Below, piece by piece: positions 13,873 through 25,860 of a stretch of 64,000 nucleotides of DNA. A model generated the notes under the pieces. It ran no database searches and was not told the DNA's origin. It saw only the letters and a program-made list of their open reading frames with translations. Made by a program: the position numbers and the translations under genes. The stretch is taken from assembly GCA_008921705.1 (NCBI GenBank), contig VFFE01006977.1, positions 756,374 to 820,373 on the forward strand, in the 5' to 3' direction. Positions within the stretch are counted from its first letter, which is position 1. Every line of letters starts with the position of its first letter. The DNA is from Burhinus oedicnemus. Lineage: Eukaryota; Chordata; Aves; Charadriiformes; Burhinidae.

Positions 13873-16200
13873 TCTGCAACAGTCCCTACTTCATTCTAGC
13901 ACCTGAAGAACCCCAGCTGAAATGTCAGACTCCCACTCTAGGATATTCCAGGGGTTTCTGCTGGGACATGTAAGTCTAGGGACCCATGGGTACAAATATT
14001 TATAGTCTGAGAATGAGATTAAAAAAAACCCTGCTGATACTACCACAAAAATATTTTCTCTAAAAATGTCCTAAGAATACAAAAAATGATGGTATTCAAG
14101 ATTATTCTCATTTCCTTGAGTGTCCATCACAGAGGGATAACTTGCTTATGTTTTAAACTGCAGTTATCTTTGGGAACATCTGACTGGTCTACTGGCATAC
14201 ATGGTTATGGTATATTACTTCAGAAACCTCCTTCCTTCATCACGTGTCTTAACACTTACTAGTCCAGAAGAGAAGAATGCAAATAAAAGAGGGAATAAAG
14301 ACCGTTGTTTCTAAGAGACTTCGTTTGCAAACAACAGAGTTGTATTGAAACAGGTCCAGCAAAGGCACACAGGAGTTATATTCAATTTAGTTTGGGAATA
14401 CATACAACTAACCCTACCACTTGGACCATACTGAACACAAATAAAAATGTTATTAAAGCTAGATCAGTCCTACAACTAAAATGTCTGTGAAATTTCCAAT
14501 GTGCAGGATGCAACAGACAGAATTGAGTGTCTAGCCTGTTTACTCACCATCAGGATTATAAATGAGTCATGAGGGAAAGACTAGGGTCGATTAAAAGATT
14601 TTATTAAAACACTATTTGTATTAATAATGTCAAGCCTGCAGAGACAGTTCTTAGACAATGGTCATATCATGAAAGAGGAATAAATTACACACAAAACTAG
14701 GGTTCACTTGCAAATTATTTTTTTTTCTCGCTTAATGCATTTCTCGTTTTTATTGTGATAAATGTGGAGCTTTTCCAATAGAATATTTGGGAAGTAGATA
14801 TTAATATTCTGAATGCCTCAGATCTGACGCTTGTTGAGGCATAACATCCTAATTGAAATTCAAGGTCTTGTGATCAAAATCTGCTGAACCAGATATCTTC
14901 ACACTACAACAAGCATTAATACCTTATTCCACATGGATTAGAAAGCAAGAGAGAAATGTGGGCTTGTGCTTATATCCTTTCCATTACACAACTTTGATAT
15001 ATTTTGGATTTTTAAAGCTGGCTATTTTAAAAGGTTATTTAACTTTGTGAAATACAATAGCTAATGTATTAGACCTCCAGTATTCATGACAAAATTAATG
15101 GACTGCAGCCACAAGATCTCTCTACAGTTCATCATGCTATCTCAAATGGATCACATAGATCCCAGTTCCACAACAGAGACACTGAGATATATATAAATGC
15201 AGAAAGATCCTGCAATTCATTAAAGACATGAACTTCCCTTCAAGAAACTGAACCAACAAACAAAAGAAATTCTTGATGAGAAAAGTCAAGATCCCCCAGA
15301 ACAGAACCAAGAGCTTCTCAGCAAAAAGAAGTGTCTGAAAACTTACTATTAGGAGCAAAGTTTCTAGAACGGTTGATATGTCATCACATGAAGATGAAGG
15401 ACCAACGCTTAACTCATTCAGATATGGAGGAACATTTACTTCATTGTACCTTTAGCTTATAAACTCACTTTTTCATATGACAGTTGTGCCACTTTAGGAC
15501 TTACCATCCTTTTTCAAGCAAAACTTCTAATTTTTTTGCCTGGACAAAAAGACATGCTCTCTAAAAAGGGAACATTCCCAGAAATCACTGTCAGACATGT
15601 GAGTCTGCAAGGAACCATGACCTCACTTGTGAACAAAAATGAAACTTCTGTCAGTTTTACTTAAGGAAGCAGATGGGAGGGCAGCAACTAAAAAAAAAAA
15701 AGAAAATAATGGATTCACTTGAAGAGATCACATAATGCTTTCAGACAGATTTCCAGACAGTGATGCATATGCTCAACTATTTACAAAGAATGAGTTGATT
15801 ATTTTTTAACAAAAATGACAGTAGCATGAACATTGGATATGCCAGGAAAGGGTTAGTTTTTTACAATTTTTTTTCCACTTGTGAGGAACTGACAAACCCT
15901 TTATTCTTACAGATAACTTCTTGGGCTATTCTGCAACCCCAGCTTCAAGAAACCCAAATAGATCTACATGGCCTGGAGGTACTGTTTTCCCTGAAACACC
16001 ATATGAAATCCAGATCTCCTGAGAAGAGAGGACCTTAGTGCTCCATTTGTTCAGAGGGCTCCATAGGAGCAGACACACAACACTGCAAGATGTGGTATTA
16101 GGGACAGAAATCATCTGTGAAAGAGGGAAAAAGGGTGACAGAGGGTACACCCACTATATGTTTGTATGTAAATGTATGCATACGTGATATCCATGGACAT
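13873..16200. other. Unique AT-rich DNA, nothing recognised
   Basis: No gene, RNA or repeat family identified. A 12-A run sits near 15690. Open frames of 60-75 codons show no motif. Confidence 0.5.
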
Positions 16201-16960
16201 ATATGAGTAAGAAATAGCAAGTGCCAATGTCTTAGCTTTTGGCTGGACCCCCTGGAGTGCAGTGCCATCCATTCTTTGAGAGTTCTGCTTTATCCACGGG
16301 CAGGAGCTGCTGCTGTCCTCACTCCCTTTCCCCAGGGCCAAGGGTGCACCAGACCAAGGTCTCTGCACTTCTTGAGCTCCCTGAGACTATTTGTTCTCAA
16401 CATACCAGGCAGCCCCTCAGACCTCCTCATTGATCCCATGGTTGCCTCAGTTTCTTGCGGCTCCATCTTCCTTTGATGATGGGATCTGGCATGTTTCACA
16501 CAAGCATGGGACTGCCTCTGCTGTTTTTGCTGCGTTGCTACTGATATCAAAAACCAGAGCAACAATAAAGGGAGCCAGCTGCCAGTGGGAAAAACAAGGG
16601 GAATTGTCTAGAAGGAGAAACAGATTATTTTGTACAAAAAAATATTTTTGACTGTGACAGAAAATAAGAGCAAAATAATTAAAGGGGCATTTTTTTTCTG
16701 GCATGGCAGTGTGTTAGAACGGCCTTGGCCCACACACAAGGGCCACATGAGCTAACGGGAGCAGGCAGGCATAGGGAAGGGGCACAGTCACTTTATGCCA
16801 CAGGCAGGCAGCATTCAACTGGTGGGTTTCACCAGGTAACAGAGAGGCCATCCTGGAGGTGGGCAGCACAGAAAACTGCCAGGGTGATGAGGCTGGCTTT
16901 TGGATGGGGTCTGTCCCACCCAGGTACACATCTCCACGTTTGAACGATGCTTTCGTTCAG
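16201..16960. other. GC-richer pocket with overlapping chance ORFs
   Basis: Base composition rises above the surroundings. Because stop codons become rarer, frames of 64-91 codons overlap on both strands at 16239-16651 and 16714-16943. The frames conflict, and I recognise no domain in any of them. No splice-bounded exon stands out. It could be an old regulatory or transcribed segment, but the sequence alone does not show that. Confidence 0.4.
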
Positions 16961-19900
16961 CTTGTTTGCAGAAGACAGTGAGTCATGCTGGGAGCATGCC
17001 ACCCGCTTCCACTAGCAACGCCAGCAACAGTGCTTGCTGTTGCCATGGCTTTCACTATTTCGCGACAACATTTAATCATGAGAGATATACGTAATCTGAA
17101 GTGGGGTGAAAAAGGCCTTGCATTGTTTCCTGAGACTTACCTTTCTCTCAGACAAAATTCATGGCTATTATTTTTGGATTACAGCAGGAAACTCCTGTCT
17201 AATTCAAAACAGCGTCACGTATTGGCATACGTCTCCCCTCACCTCTCCCTCTGCCAAAATGTCAGCTTCGCTTAGGATACATGTCCTCTTGTGACTACAA
17301 TGAAAGCTGTGTCCTCCTTGGTACAATTTATCATGCAGGGTTCAGTGATGCAGTATGCCAAGCAAGGAAGAAGAACTTGAAACCTTATCACCGTGGTGTT
17401 TATTGACCAGTCATCCTGCTTTGTACTCATTTCCTCCCCTTAATTCCCTGCAAGTATACATTGGCTCAAAATCAAAAGAAATGCAATAGTTAAAAAAAAT
17501 CATATGCTCTGGGATGAATGTATTATTCCATACATGCTGATGGTGCAATTATTTCTCTCCTGTGTTAACTGAAAACGTTTGCTAATAAAATTTGTTCCAG
17601 AAAAGCAGAGCATTATTCCATTATGCTGTTTGAATCCTAACAAATTAGTCTCTTTTTCCCTTGGAAAAATCAAGTTTTGCAATTGAGACATCATCCTGAG
17701 AACCACTGTTTACACACATTAAAGGAGGGGGGGGACACACAAACAAAATAATAAAAATATTTGTTTTTGCCAGTCCTACTTAGCCAAGAAAGAGGCAGAA
17801 AAGGATCACAGCCAGAACATGCTGTACCCGGCTCTTGCTGACTGATGATTCCCTACTATAAAATTAACCCATCTGACCTAATGCTCTACCTCAGCCCTAC
17901 AACATCAGCCTGGAAACAGAGATGCTCCCAGTATAAAGCCAATTAACTCCATCACTCAGCAGTACAGCAAGACATTCAGAAGAAAACGATCACTTCTTTG
18001 TGCATTACAGCGTGTGATCCCCACAGAAGAAGCACATGAGGGGAGAACAATAATGCCCTTCTCAGTCCTGCTTTACCTTTTCCCGTTTTCTTTAACCCCT
18101 CATCCACCCAGCACTGCATATGCTCCTTCTCGGTGCTCAGCAGGGCAGCTAGTCCCTGCATAAATCCTGTGCATGGGTCAGACCCCATCCCGCAGTCATG
18201 GTGGAGGCAACATCTCCTCACCGCCCATCATTTTTTGTCCCTCAGGAGCCCGGATGTGGCAAGGGAGACAATGTAGGGCACTACCACCAGCACATTTGGA
18301 TGCGGTGGCCTTGTTTCACCATTGCCCTCCAAGTGACAAAACCCGAAGCCAGTCTTGCATAAGGACAGACAGAAGGAAACAAGGGGGGGGAAAAAAAGGC
18401 AAGTAAAAGTAAACTAGAGCCTTTTCTTAAGCTTTCGTGGAACTTGCTTATCTAGGGCACAGTCTGGCCCTGCAGTCATGTCAACCTTTCACCAGAGAAA
18501 GCCTGACAAGTTTTGCATTATTCTCAGTTCATGTCTTTTTTTTTTTTTTGCTTCAGTGCAGCCCTAAGGTAAAATTGTAGACTGCTCCTTTTGTTATGTA
18601 CCTTTTCCCAAGACAGAGCGCAGGACCTCCGATAAGTGCAATAACATCAGGAAATACACATTTTGCTGATTTGCCTTTGCTTGAAAATATTCTCACAGCT
18701 ATGCTGCACAGAGGAAGAAGGAGGTGGTGATGATTCAGTGAGAGGCCAAAGAGTAAGAGAAGAAAACCTCTTGGGGAAGAAAGGAACTAATGAACAAAAG
18801 TTGGGAACAGAAAGACTGTTATGCCACAAATATAAAATGTATAGTCACATAAGCTCATAGGAAAGAAAATGAGAGCTGACATCCTACAATGCTAGATTGA
18901 TTAGGGAGGACTTGGAAGACGACCAAGGTCTGGGAATGGCATGGGAAATCATTTCAAAGGAGAAAGAACCTCACACTCTGCTACGGGGGACGGCAGCAGT
19001 ACAATAACACACGAAGAGGATGTTGGAGAGCTGCCATGGACCCTGGGCTGAGGGGAAGCAAAAACATATGACAGTGTGTGTGGTTATAATAGATACCTGC
19101 ACAGCTTGCACAGTGATGTGAAGGATTTGGACCTTCAACCACCTGAAAAGGGCCAGATTCAAGAGACAAAGGGTTGTCTTCACATTTGCCAGTCTGCCCC
19201 CCCCTTGTTCATATATCTCGTAGAGACTTCCCACAGCGCCCACAAAATACCCCTGCAACAGCAAAATAGATATTGCCACACTCCTGAGTATTTTATTCTC
19301 TGTTTTGTTTTGTTTTTTTTTCTGTGTCCATTTTCTCCTTCTAGCCAAGGGCTGAGACTATCTTTATCATTTCTTTGATGTTACAGACACAACAACAATG
19401 AATATCCTTTAATAGTAATAGTAATTATAGTGGAACTTCATGCCTTTCTCTGCACACACACAAAATATCCATGCAATCCAGATATATTCATATCACATTT
19501 TTGCAGCTGGCAAGGTCAAGCTACCTTTGAAAGGAATTTTGTCCCATGAAAAGCGAGGAGAGTGTTGTCTTTGAGCAGGAGTGGAGCAAAATTTCTGCTT
19601 GAATCTTTAATAAACTCCGACTTCCACAGTGCCTGATTGAAACGTGCACCTAATACTGGAGCAAGGGAGAAGGAAGACTGAATTGTGAGTAGAAATATTC
19701 CCATTACAAGTAGTCATATTGAAACTTCAGAGTATGTTATACCTCTACAGATTGGAAAACGCTTGGGGAGGAGCTTGTGCCAGCCTGTCTGTACACCACC
19801 AGCCATACGTTGGCTTACTTCAGTAAAGAAGTGGTAAACTCTATGTGGCGTCAAAGCTTCCCCCAAAGTGCCTCAATAACATGCACATGGAGCAGATGTA

Positions 19901-20880
19901 TTGGCCCCCATTCAGAGGGCAAACGTAGGTTATCTGAACATACCTTCCAACTATGACTCAGGTTTTTGCTCATTCAGAAGTCAAGAATAATTACCAAACA
20001 GTGAGAATAAAGGTAAAATGTCTGTTGTTACTATAGGAAGAGCCACCTTTACATCTAGATTATCATTTTTTTCTAAAGAAGGAAAGCATGCAGTGAGATG
20101 CTCAGACGCTAACACGAGCAACCTCAGGGTTTAGTTCAGAAAACATAAGAATTTGAACAAAAAGAAGGTGCAAATAGCAGTTGCCCTTCTAGTCCTCATG
20201 TAAGAAGACATTAATTTCAAAAACACTCACTGTGATATCCTTACTCTTAAAAAAAACCCAAAACCAGACCCTTAAAAACACTAAACACTAATTGTGTTTA
20301 TGATGACTGAATAGTGTTAAAATAGGCAAACAATCTGGAGGATACATGGCTAGGTAGCCAAATAGACTTGAAAGTCAACACCCAGCAAATTTCTTTTAAG
20401 TTACTTGGAACCAGAAAACTTTTGGAAAACATTGATCACATGACAAAAAACTGTGCTAGTTAAAACCCTAGATCTGTCAGTGCTTTAGAATATGGTAATT
20501 TATTCAGGTTTCTTTTCCTGGGGGAAAATATATTTTGGGGGAACACTGATAAATCGCTTCTCTAACTATTAATTACAAATTCAAAATGAATCTCATTTGG
20601 CCTTGCAGAAACATGTTTTGTATTTGCTTTCTATGCCATGTCTGGTTTTTATTTATCTTAATTTGGTTAAAATGTAGCCATTCAAAACTCAGAGTTTCTG
20701 TAAAGACTGTTACCATTAATCTGTCCAGGAGTATATTCACTGAAGAAATAATATTTGTCATATATATTTTCTCTTTCTGTCAAATTCTCTTTGGCATTGG
20801 CAGAAAAAATACCATATAGTTTAAAGACTGCACTAAAATCTTCCCTCTCTGAACATTTGCAAGGTGGCAGACACAAGGCT
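16961..20880. other. Unique DNA with short homopolymer tracts
   Basis: No gene recognised. There are G runs near 17726-17735 and 18382-18390, and a 14-T run at 18536-18549. A 125-codon minus-strand frame (18971-19348) begins with a Lys/Arg/Asn-rich stretch that simply reads the A/T-rich DNA near 19300. Its later hydrophobic residues do not match a family I know. Confidence 0.5.
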
Positions 20881-21046
20881 GGCCCGGGGTGGGGGGGGTG
20901 GTCGTGCACAGATTTTGGAAGGGAGAGAGAATATGAAATTCGTAAACATGCTGAAGACCCTTGTGTTAAAATTAATTGCTGGGTTCAGTACAAAAATCTG
21001 TCCTAAAGTAGTTTTCATCTTTGAGTAACAGCTGATTTTGCCGCAG

Positions 21047-21133
21047 GCTCCTTACGCTGGCCACAAACCAGTCTGCTGGCGTACTCCTCCGCAGTGGTCT
21101 CGGCACCATACCTGCACGGTCCAGCACACCGGG
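21047..21133 (+). other. Candidate exon A (87 nt, unproven)
   Basis: This segment is preceded by AG (GCCGCAG) and followed by GTGAGCG. It is 87 nt long, so it can be a phase-neutral exon of 29 codons, open in the frame beginning GCT. The predicted peptide has two Cys and three Trp/Tyr and no family I can name. The surrounding 100 bases (21042-21142) hold about nine CpGs, far above the local background. Its acceptor has only a moderate pyrimidine tract. A second candidate exon follows 186 bp downstream with the same GTGAGC donor hexamer. Both reading frames and splice use are inference. Chance is a serious alternative. Confidence 0.2.
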
Positions 21134-21319
21134 GTGAGCGCGGATGTGGCTGTGGGGGGTGTCAGGGCAGGCTGGATCATGACCTTTTGTTCCTTATGTG
21201 TTTCTGGGGTTTTTTGCAGAAACAGCCTCCTGAGTGCAGCACAGTGTCCTGGGTCAGTTTGGAAAATGCAGTTCATGAAACATTTAAGAAACAAATTTTG
21301 TTCCTGTATTTTTCACTAG

Positions 21320-21364
21320 GCGAAAGGAAATGACCCAAACTGTGGCATGTGTTATGAGCTCCGC
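21320..21364 (+). other. Candidate exon B (45 nt, unproven)
   Basis: The segment is bounded by a good acceptor, a T-rich tract ending TTTTTCACTAG, and by the donor GTGAGC. It is 45 nt, encoding AKGNDPNCGMCYELR in the frame that would continue phase 0 from candidate exon A. If not spliced, the frame stops nine codons later. The C-G-x-C-Y-E pattern resembles a signature of expansin-like double-psi beta-barrel proteins, but over 15 residues that match is weak and birds are not known to me to carry such a gene. No matching exons were recognised elsewhere in the window. Confidence 0.2.
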
Positions 21365-24300
21365 GTGAGCAGAGTTAACCACACAGGACAATAAGCAAAT
21401 TGCATCGCCTTTATGGCTTCCAGGAATCAGCTGGGCTATCTCCTGCCAGCATCCCAAGAGTTTCCTTAACCTGGAGAAACCCGTGATGAACAGAGGCAGA
21501 CAGTCAGGAGCAAATCACGGACCTAGTCAGTCTTTGGCCTCCTTTTTCATTCAGACAAATTTTAAATGTTAAATAAATACTGAAGGAATCACTTGTCACC
21601 ACAAATTATTCCTTTGAATGTTTACTGTTCATGCCAGCTTCCCTGGGGTCCTTCCCATTTAGAAACAACTTTAACAAGCAATCTCATAAAACATTGACCA
21701 TTATTCCCCAAGAAGTTGTGCCTAGTGACTTGTAACACAGAAATATGTTTCCAATTTCACTTTAAAACGTATTAGAAAGGGGTCCTCAGTATTTTTTACA
21801 TTAGTATTTAGTGCCATGTGGAAATGGCAATTATAAATTGCCACAAGCTGCACTTATAGCCTTTATTTTTGTTTAACTGTTTAGATGGTGCTTTTCAGTC
21901 CCCTTCCCTCTGCAGGCCTGGGAGAGCAATTTGTTTGCTGCTTGCCTCAGCAGTTCTTGCCAGGGACAAGGACAGCAATTACTTGAATGCACAATCATAT
22001 CGTTGTTCTGTCCCTCCTTCTCCATAATAGCTGTAGACTGAGCGGGTAGCTGCAGGGGCACGTGCGAGAGATGCTCATGCTCTACCAAAGCATTGGGTTT
22101 CAAGGGTGAGCAGAAGGACGGGTGGCTCAGCAGCACTTCTGCTCCAGGCGAGCAGAGGACTTCAGAAGATGCATGAAGCCTGACAGGGGGACCAGCAGAT
22201 GGTGCCACTGCAGGCGGCAGTCGCAATTTGCTTTTTTTTCCTCCTGAAAGCCTACATTTTGAAAAAAACCCAGCATTTCTGGTTCATGAGGATCAGTTCC
22301 AAATTTGCGTTTGAAGCTTAAATTTTCTTTAACCATCCTTCCTCTGTACATAAGGCTATAACGCATTTATGTTATGAAAGAGCACAGTCTTTCTCTAGTG
22401 GTGTCTCCCTGTGTCCTGGTTTCCTTCTAGACAATACACAGCTGTGAGTGCCTGTCCTTTCTAGAGAAAGAAAGCTAGCAGGCTCTAAAGGCTGAGCTGA
22501 GTTCGTCTTATTTTGGCCCAGGTCCTAGTGGGTCTCAGCCCATTTTAATGTGCAGTTTGGTGACAGATGCTGCAAGAGACAAAGGCCAACTGCAATGGAG
22601 ACACAGCTGGTGCCAGCATACTCAACTTAATATCAACAGAAAGGCATAAGCACCAGGTCCAAAAAGGTCTAGCCTAAGCACTGTACTTTCATCCGGTAGA
22701 ATTAGAGGGCACCAACAAGTGTAATATTATTTTGCACAGAAGAACAGGGTCAGCTACTCTCACTTTCCACAGTAAAAGGTACTCCATGCAAGAACCTATA
22801 GTAACAAAAGGAAATGATTGTGCCATATTGTAATAAAAATTTCAGGTAAAAGGATTAACTTCAAGGAAATAACAAAGGCCCTGAAGTAATAATTCATGAA
22901 AATATTTTAATTAAAAATTAATGATGGGGCAAGGTGGGACCAAGAACAGTGGAAGATTATGACTCAGGGGATCTGAAGAAACTTAAATGAGTTTGAGAAA
23001 AATACATCAAATTGCAACAGGACCTCTGAGAATGAGGCAATCCGTGAGATCTCAGGCAGAGAATGCTATTCGTAAGTGCTGTGATACATTGACTTCTATG
23101 AAAAGGCTTATGTGACAAAATTACCCCCACTGGTGGGATGCTGGAGCCTGTGGCTGTGGGTCATATCAGCAAGTTGTGAGAACCAATGGAAACACATCTG
23201 CAGGGCGAAACAGATGACACTCAGGGTCCAATATCTCTGCTCTTCACATTTCTGGAGTTTTAAATTACCATTATTTCAGATAAGCTCCAGTGTGGTCTTG
23301 TGTACTGGCTGCCAACCACTTGTTTGTGACCGAGGCGCAGTAAATGTGCTCCTAGAATGCCTCTGTCCATTTAGTTTCATCTAAAAGTAATCCCATTCAC
23401 CACACCTTGATGTGTGTGCATCCTTCCTTGGAGGAAACCAAAGCAGAGGATCAGGAGATGGCTGGGAATTTCTCTTCAAAAGAGCACTTGCCATCTGAGC
23501 TGTCACATCGACGTATGATACAGCTGCTGGTTCAAGAAGTCCCTCTCAGACCTAAGTTGTTACGTGTTTTCCTTTCACTAAAGAGAAGATGCAGGAGTTC
23601 TTTAGTCAATTTAGTAAATCTCTGCTCACTCAAACAAACTCTTCAGCTTCAATGAAGGTACTTGTGTGAATTAAATAATAATCTGTGGACATAGCGGTTG
23701 TTGATTTCACCCTATCAAGTTATGCTGACTCGTCATTTATGCAGGAGTTTGTTTAAAAGGGACACAAGATGGCTATAGAAGATCTGTTTAGACTGCTTTG
23801 GGGATCAGAACTGGGTTTAGCATTAGGAGTTATAGGCCTGTCCCTTCAAATTCTTACTACTGAGCTTGGGAGCTTAATTCTCCAAGATGCTGGTTGCTCT
23901 GGCCTTTGTCCAGCAAAACACTCAGGCTGCTGGTTGACTTTTAAGCCTGGGAACGATACTTCTGCACTCAGAAGACTCCTTGTGCTCTCACTGAGTGCAC
24001 AGTCCAGGCTGTGGTGGGTGACTCGTCTTTGCAGGATCGGTCCCAGTTCTCTGAGGACAAAGTCATTTCAGAATTTAGTAACTACCAAAAAAAAGTTTTG
24101 AGGTGACATTTTTCAAGTATTGTAAAAATCCTCTTAACCACTCGTTAGCGTGCTATATTTGTGTTATCTCAGAGCGGATACATTTCTCACTTACTGGAAC
24201 TTTAACAGCTAATAAAAATAGAACTTCTGAACTTTCAAGGACCCTTTGAATAGTGTAGCTGTACAATGTGTCTGCACCGCAGCAGAGGTGAAACAGTTCA

Positions 24301-24490
24301 TAAAGGTCTGCATGACACATAGCATTGCATGGTGCAAACAATAACCAAGAGTGGCTATTGCATCCTCCAAACAAAACTAAATAGACAATTACTGGAAATG
24401 CAGGCAGTGAAAATTTGTTTGGACCCACTCAACCCACTCTGCTGACTTCAGATTAAGCCAATGCTAAGCAATAAGGATACAGCCTTTCCC
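21365..24490. other. Unique DNA, nothing firmly recognised
   Basis: No exon with family resemblance and no repeat family. Frames of 79-117 codons (for example 21873-22226 minus and 23769-24101 plus) lack motifs. A pyrimidine-rich stretch ending in CTAG near 22395-22430 looks like a splice acceptor, but no credible exon follows it. Confidence 0.45.
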
Positions 24491-24551
24491 CCAGAAATTC
24501 AATGGCAAAACTCCCCCGACTTCGTCAGAGTCTAGATTTCGTGCAAGGACT
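24491..24551. repeat. Possible old sauropsid repeat fragment
   Basis: The phrase AATTCAATGGCAAAACTCCC followed by a degenerate GACTTC...AG segment resembles a common old sauropsid repeat carrying 'aatggcaaaactcccattgacttc'. It is short and diverged, and the call rests on remembered family text rather than an alignment. Confidence 0.35.
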
Positions 24552-25106
24552 GAACCTCCCCCTACTGACTTCTGCGGGACCATTTACAACAGCCATGCTT
24601 GTAAGAGGCTCAGAAGTCATTCTGAACCAAGATAATGAACTATTGTTTAGGATGTTTTTCCTGACATAAAATACATAGTTTCAGAAAGGCAGAGAGGTAC
24701 AAAGGTTCCCTTCCCCTGATCCAAGAGGCTTGCATCAAGCTTCAAAGAGCCCCGCGCTCCAGAGGGATATCACACTGGGATGAGGAATAATTGTGAACCA
24801 ATGAGAGTTAAGATAAGAAGTGGTATTTCACTGCAATGGAAGCAATAATAGGACCAGTTTGCTAGAGTTTTGGAAGCAGTTGTTTCCTCTAAGCTGCAAA
24901 CGGCATGTATGGTATCGATATGTCCGTGTTGCGCTGGCGTGCAGTCTCGGTGGTGTTTCTCAGAGGACAAGAGCAGAGCAGAGCCGAGACCTTTCTCACA
25001 GTCTTTATAAATGGCTGGCAAGGCCACCTTGCCAGAATGAATTATAGCTATCTCCAGATACAGTCTGAGCTGGTTTAACTACGTTTGTAATTATCACTCC
25101 AGGAGA
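24552..25106. other. Unique DNA, nothing recognised
   Basis: No gene or repeat family seen. Two opposing frames of 75-85 codons overlap at 24770-25047 with no motif. Confidence 0.5.
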
Positions 25107-25148
25107 AGAAAAAAAAAAAAACAAAAAAAACAAAAAACCCCAAAAAAC
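25107..25148. repeat. A-rich low-complexity tract
   Basis: Runs of A broken by single C residues, ending in CCCCAAAAAAC. No retroposed gene with a polyadenylation signal is visible immediately upstream. Confidence 0.85.
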
Positions 25149-25430
25149 TATGACTGTGTAAAAGAAAACCTTTTTGATTTAAGTTGCTGGCATGCACAGT
25201 CCAAACAATTTCAAAAGGTTTCAGCTGTTTCAGCCTGAGTAAAATGATGCTGTAGGGCCCGGCTCTGCAGATGCTGCTCCAGTGAGCAATCTGTGCTCAC
25301 GCAGGCAATTTCTTCTATATGTGGAATATATCCATGTTCACAAAGGCTCCCTCCTCAGAGGAACTTAATCTGGCAGTATGGAGCTCTTATTTTGCTATGG
25401 TTGTGTTAGCCCTTCTTACAGGGAAGGAAA
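25149..25430. other. Unique DNA between simple repeats
   Basis: Nothing recognised in this short interval between two A-rich simple sequences. Confidence 0.5.
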
Positions 25431-25457
25431 AACAACAACAACAACAAAAAATAAAAA
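25431..25457. repeat. (CAA)n microsatellite plus A-rich tail
   Basis: About five perfect CAA units, then an A-rich stretch with one T. This is a short microsatellite. Confidence 0.85.
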
Positions 25458-25821
25458 TCTTTTTATGCTTTGGAAATCTGAACCTGAGCATGGAAAGTGA
25501 GTTCTTGCCTGCCAAGGGTGTTTGAATTTTTCTGAGGTTTTTATTGAAGTTCAAAGCAGATAAGGGCTCTATCTGGGACTGCAAGCCACTGTAATGTAAC
25601 ACTTATCCAATTTACAAGGATGTTAATAGCTTCAAAGTTCCCTCTAAAGGCAAACTAAGCTTCATAGGCTTGCCCAACCAGGCGTAAGTTATTCTGTAAT
25701 GAAGGTGAGACACAGAGAAATGCTGGTAAGAGGCAAAACTTCCTTTCTTGGCTGCTATTATAAATCCTTTCTCCAAATCACAACAAAATAAGCTGCACTG
25801 TAGTTGTTGGGCTAGGGAGCC
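25458..25821. other. Unique DNA, nothing recognised
   Basis: No exon, RNA or repeat family seen. Confidence 0.5.
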
Positions 25822-25860
25822 AAAAACTAAAAAGAAAAAAGAAAAAAGAAAAAAAAGAAG
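25822..25860. repeat. GAAAAAA-type purine repeat
   Basis: Imperfect GAAAAAA units repeat through an all-purine stretch on the + strand. Confidence 0.85.

Noticed and set aside
18971..19348. 125-codon minus-strand frame with basic start and hydrophobic segment
   Set aside because: The basic N-terminus reads A/T homopolymer DNA, and no domain or conserved pattern is recognisable.
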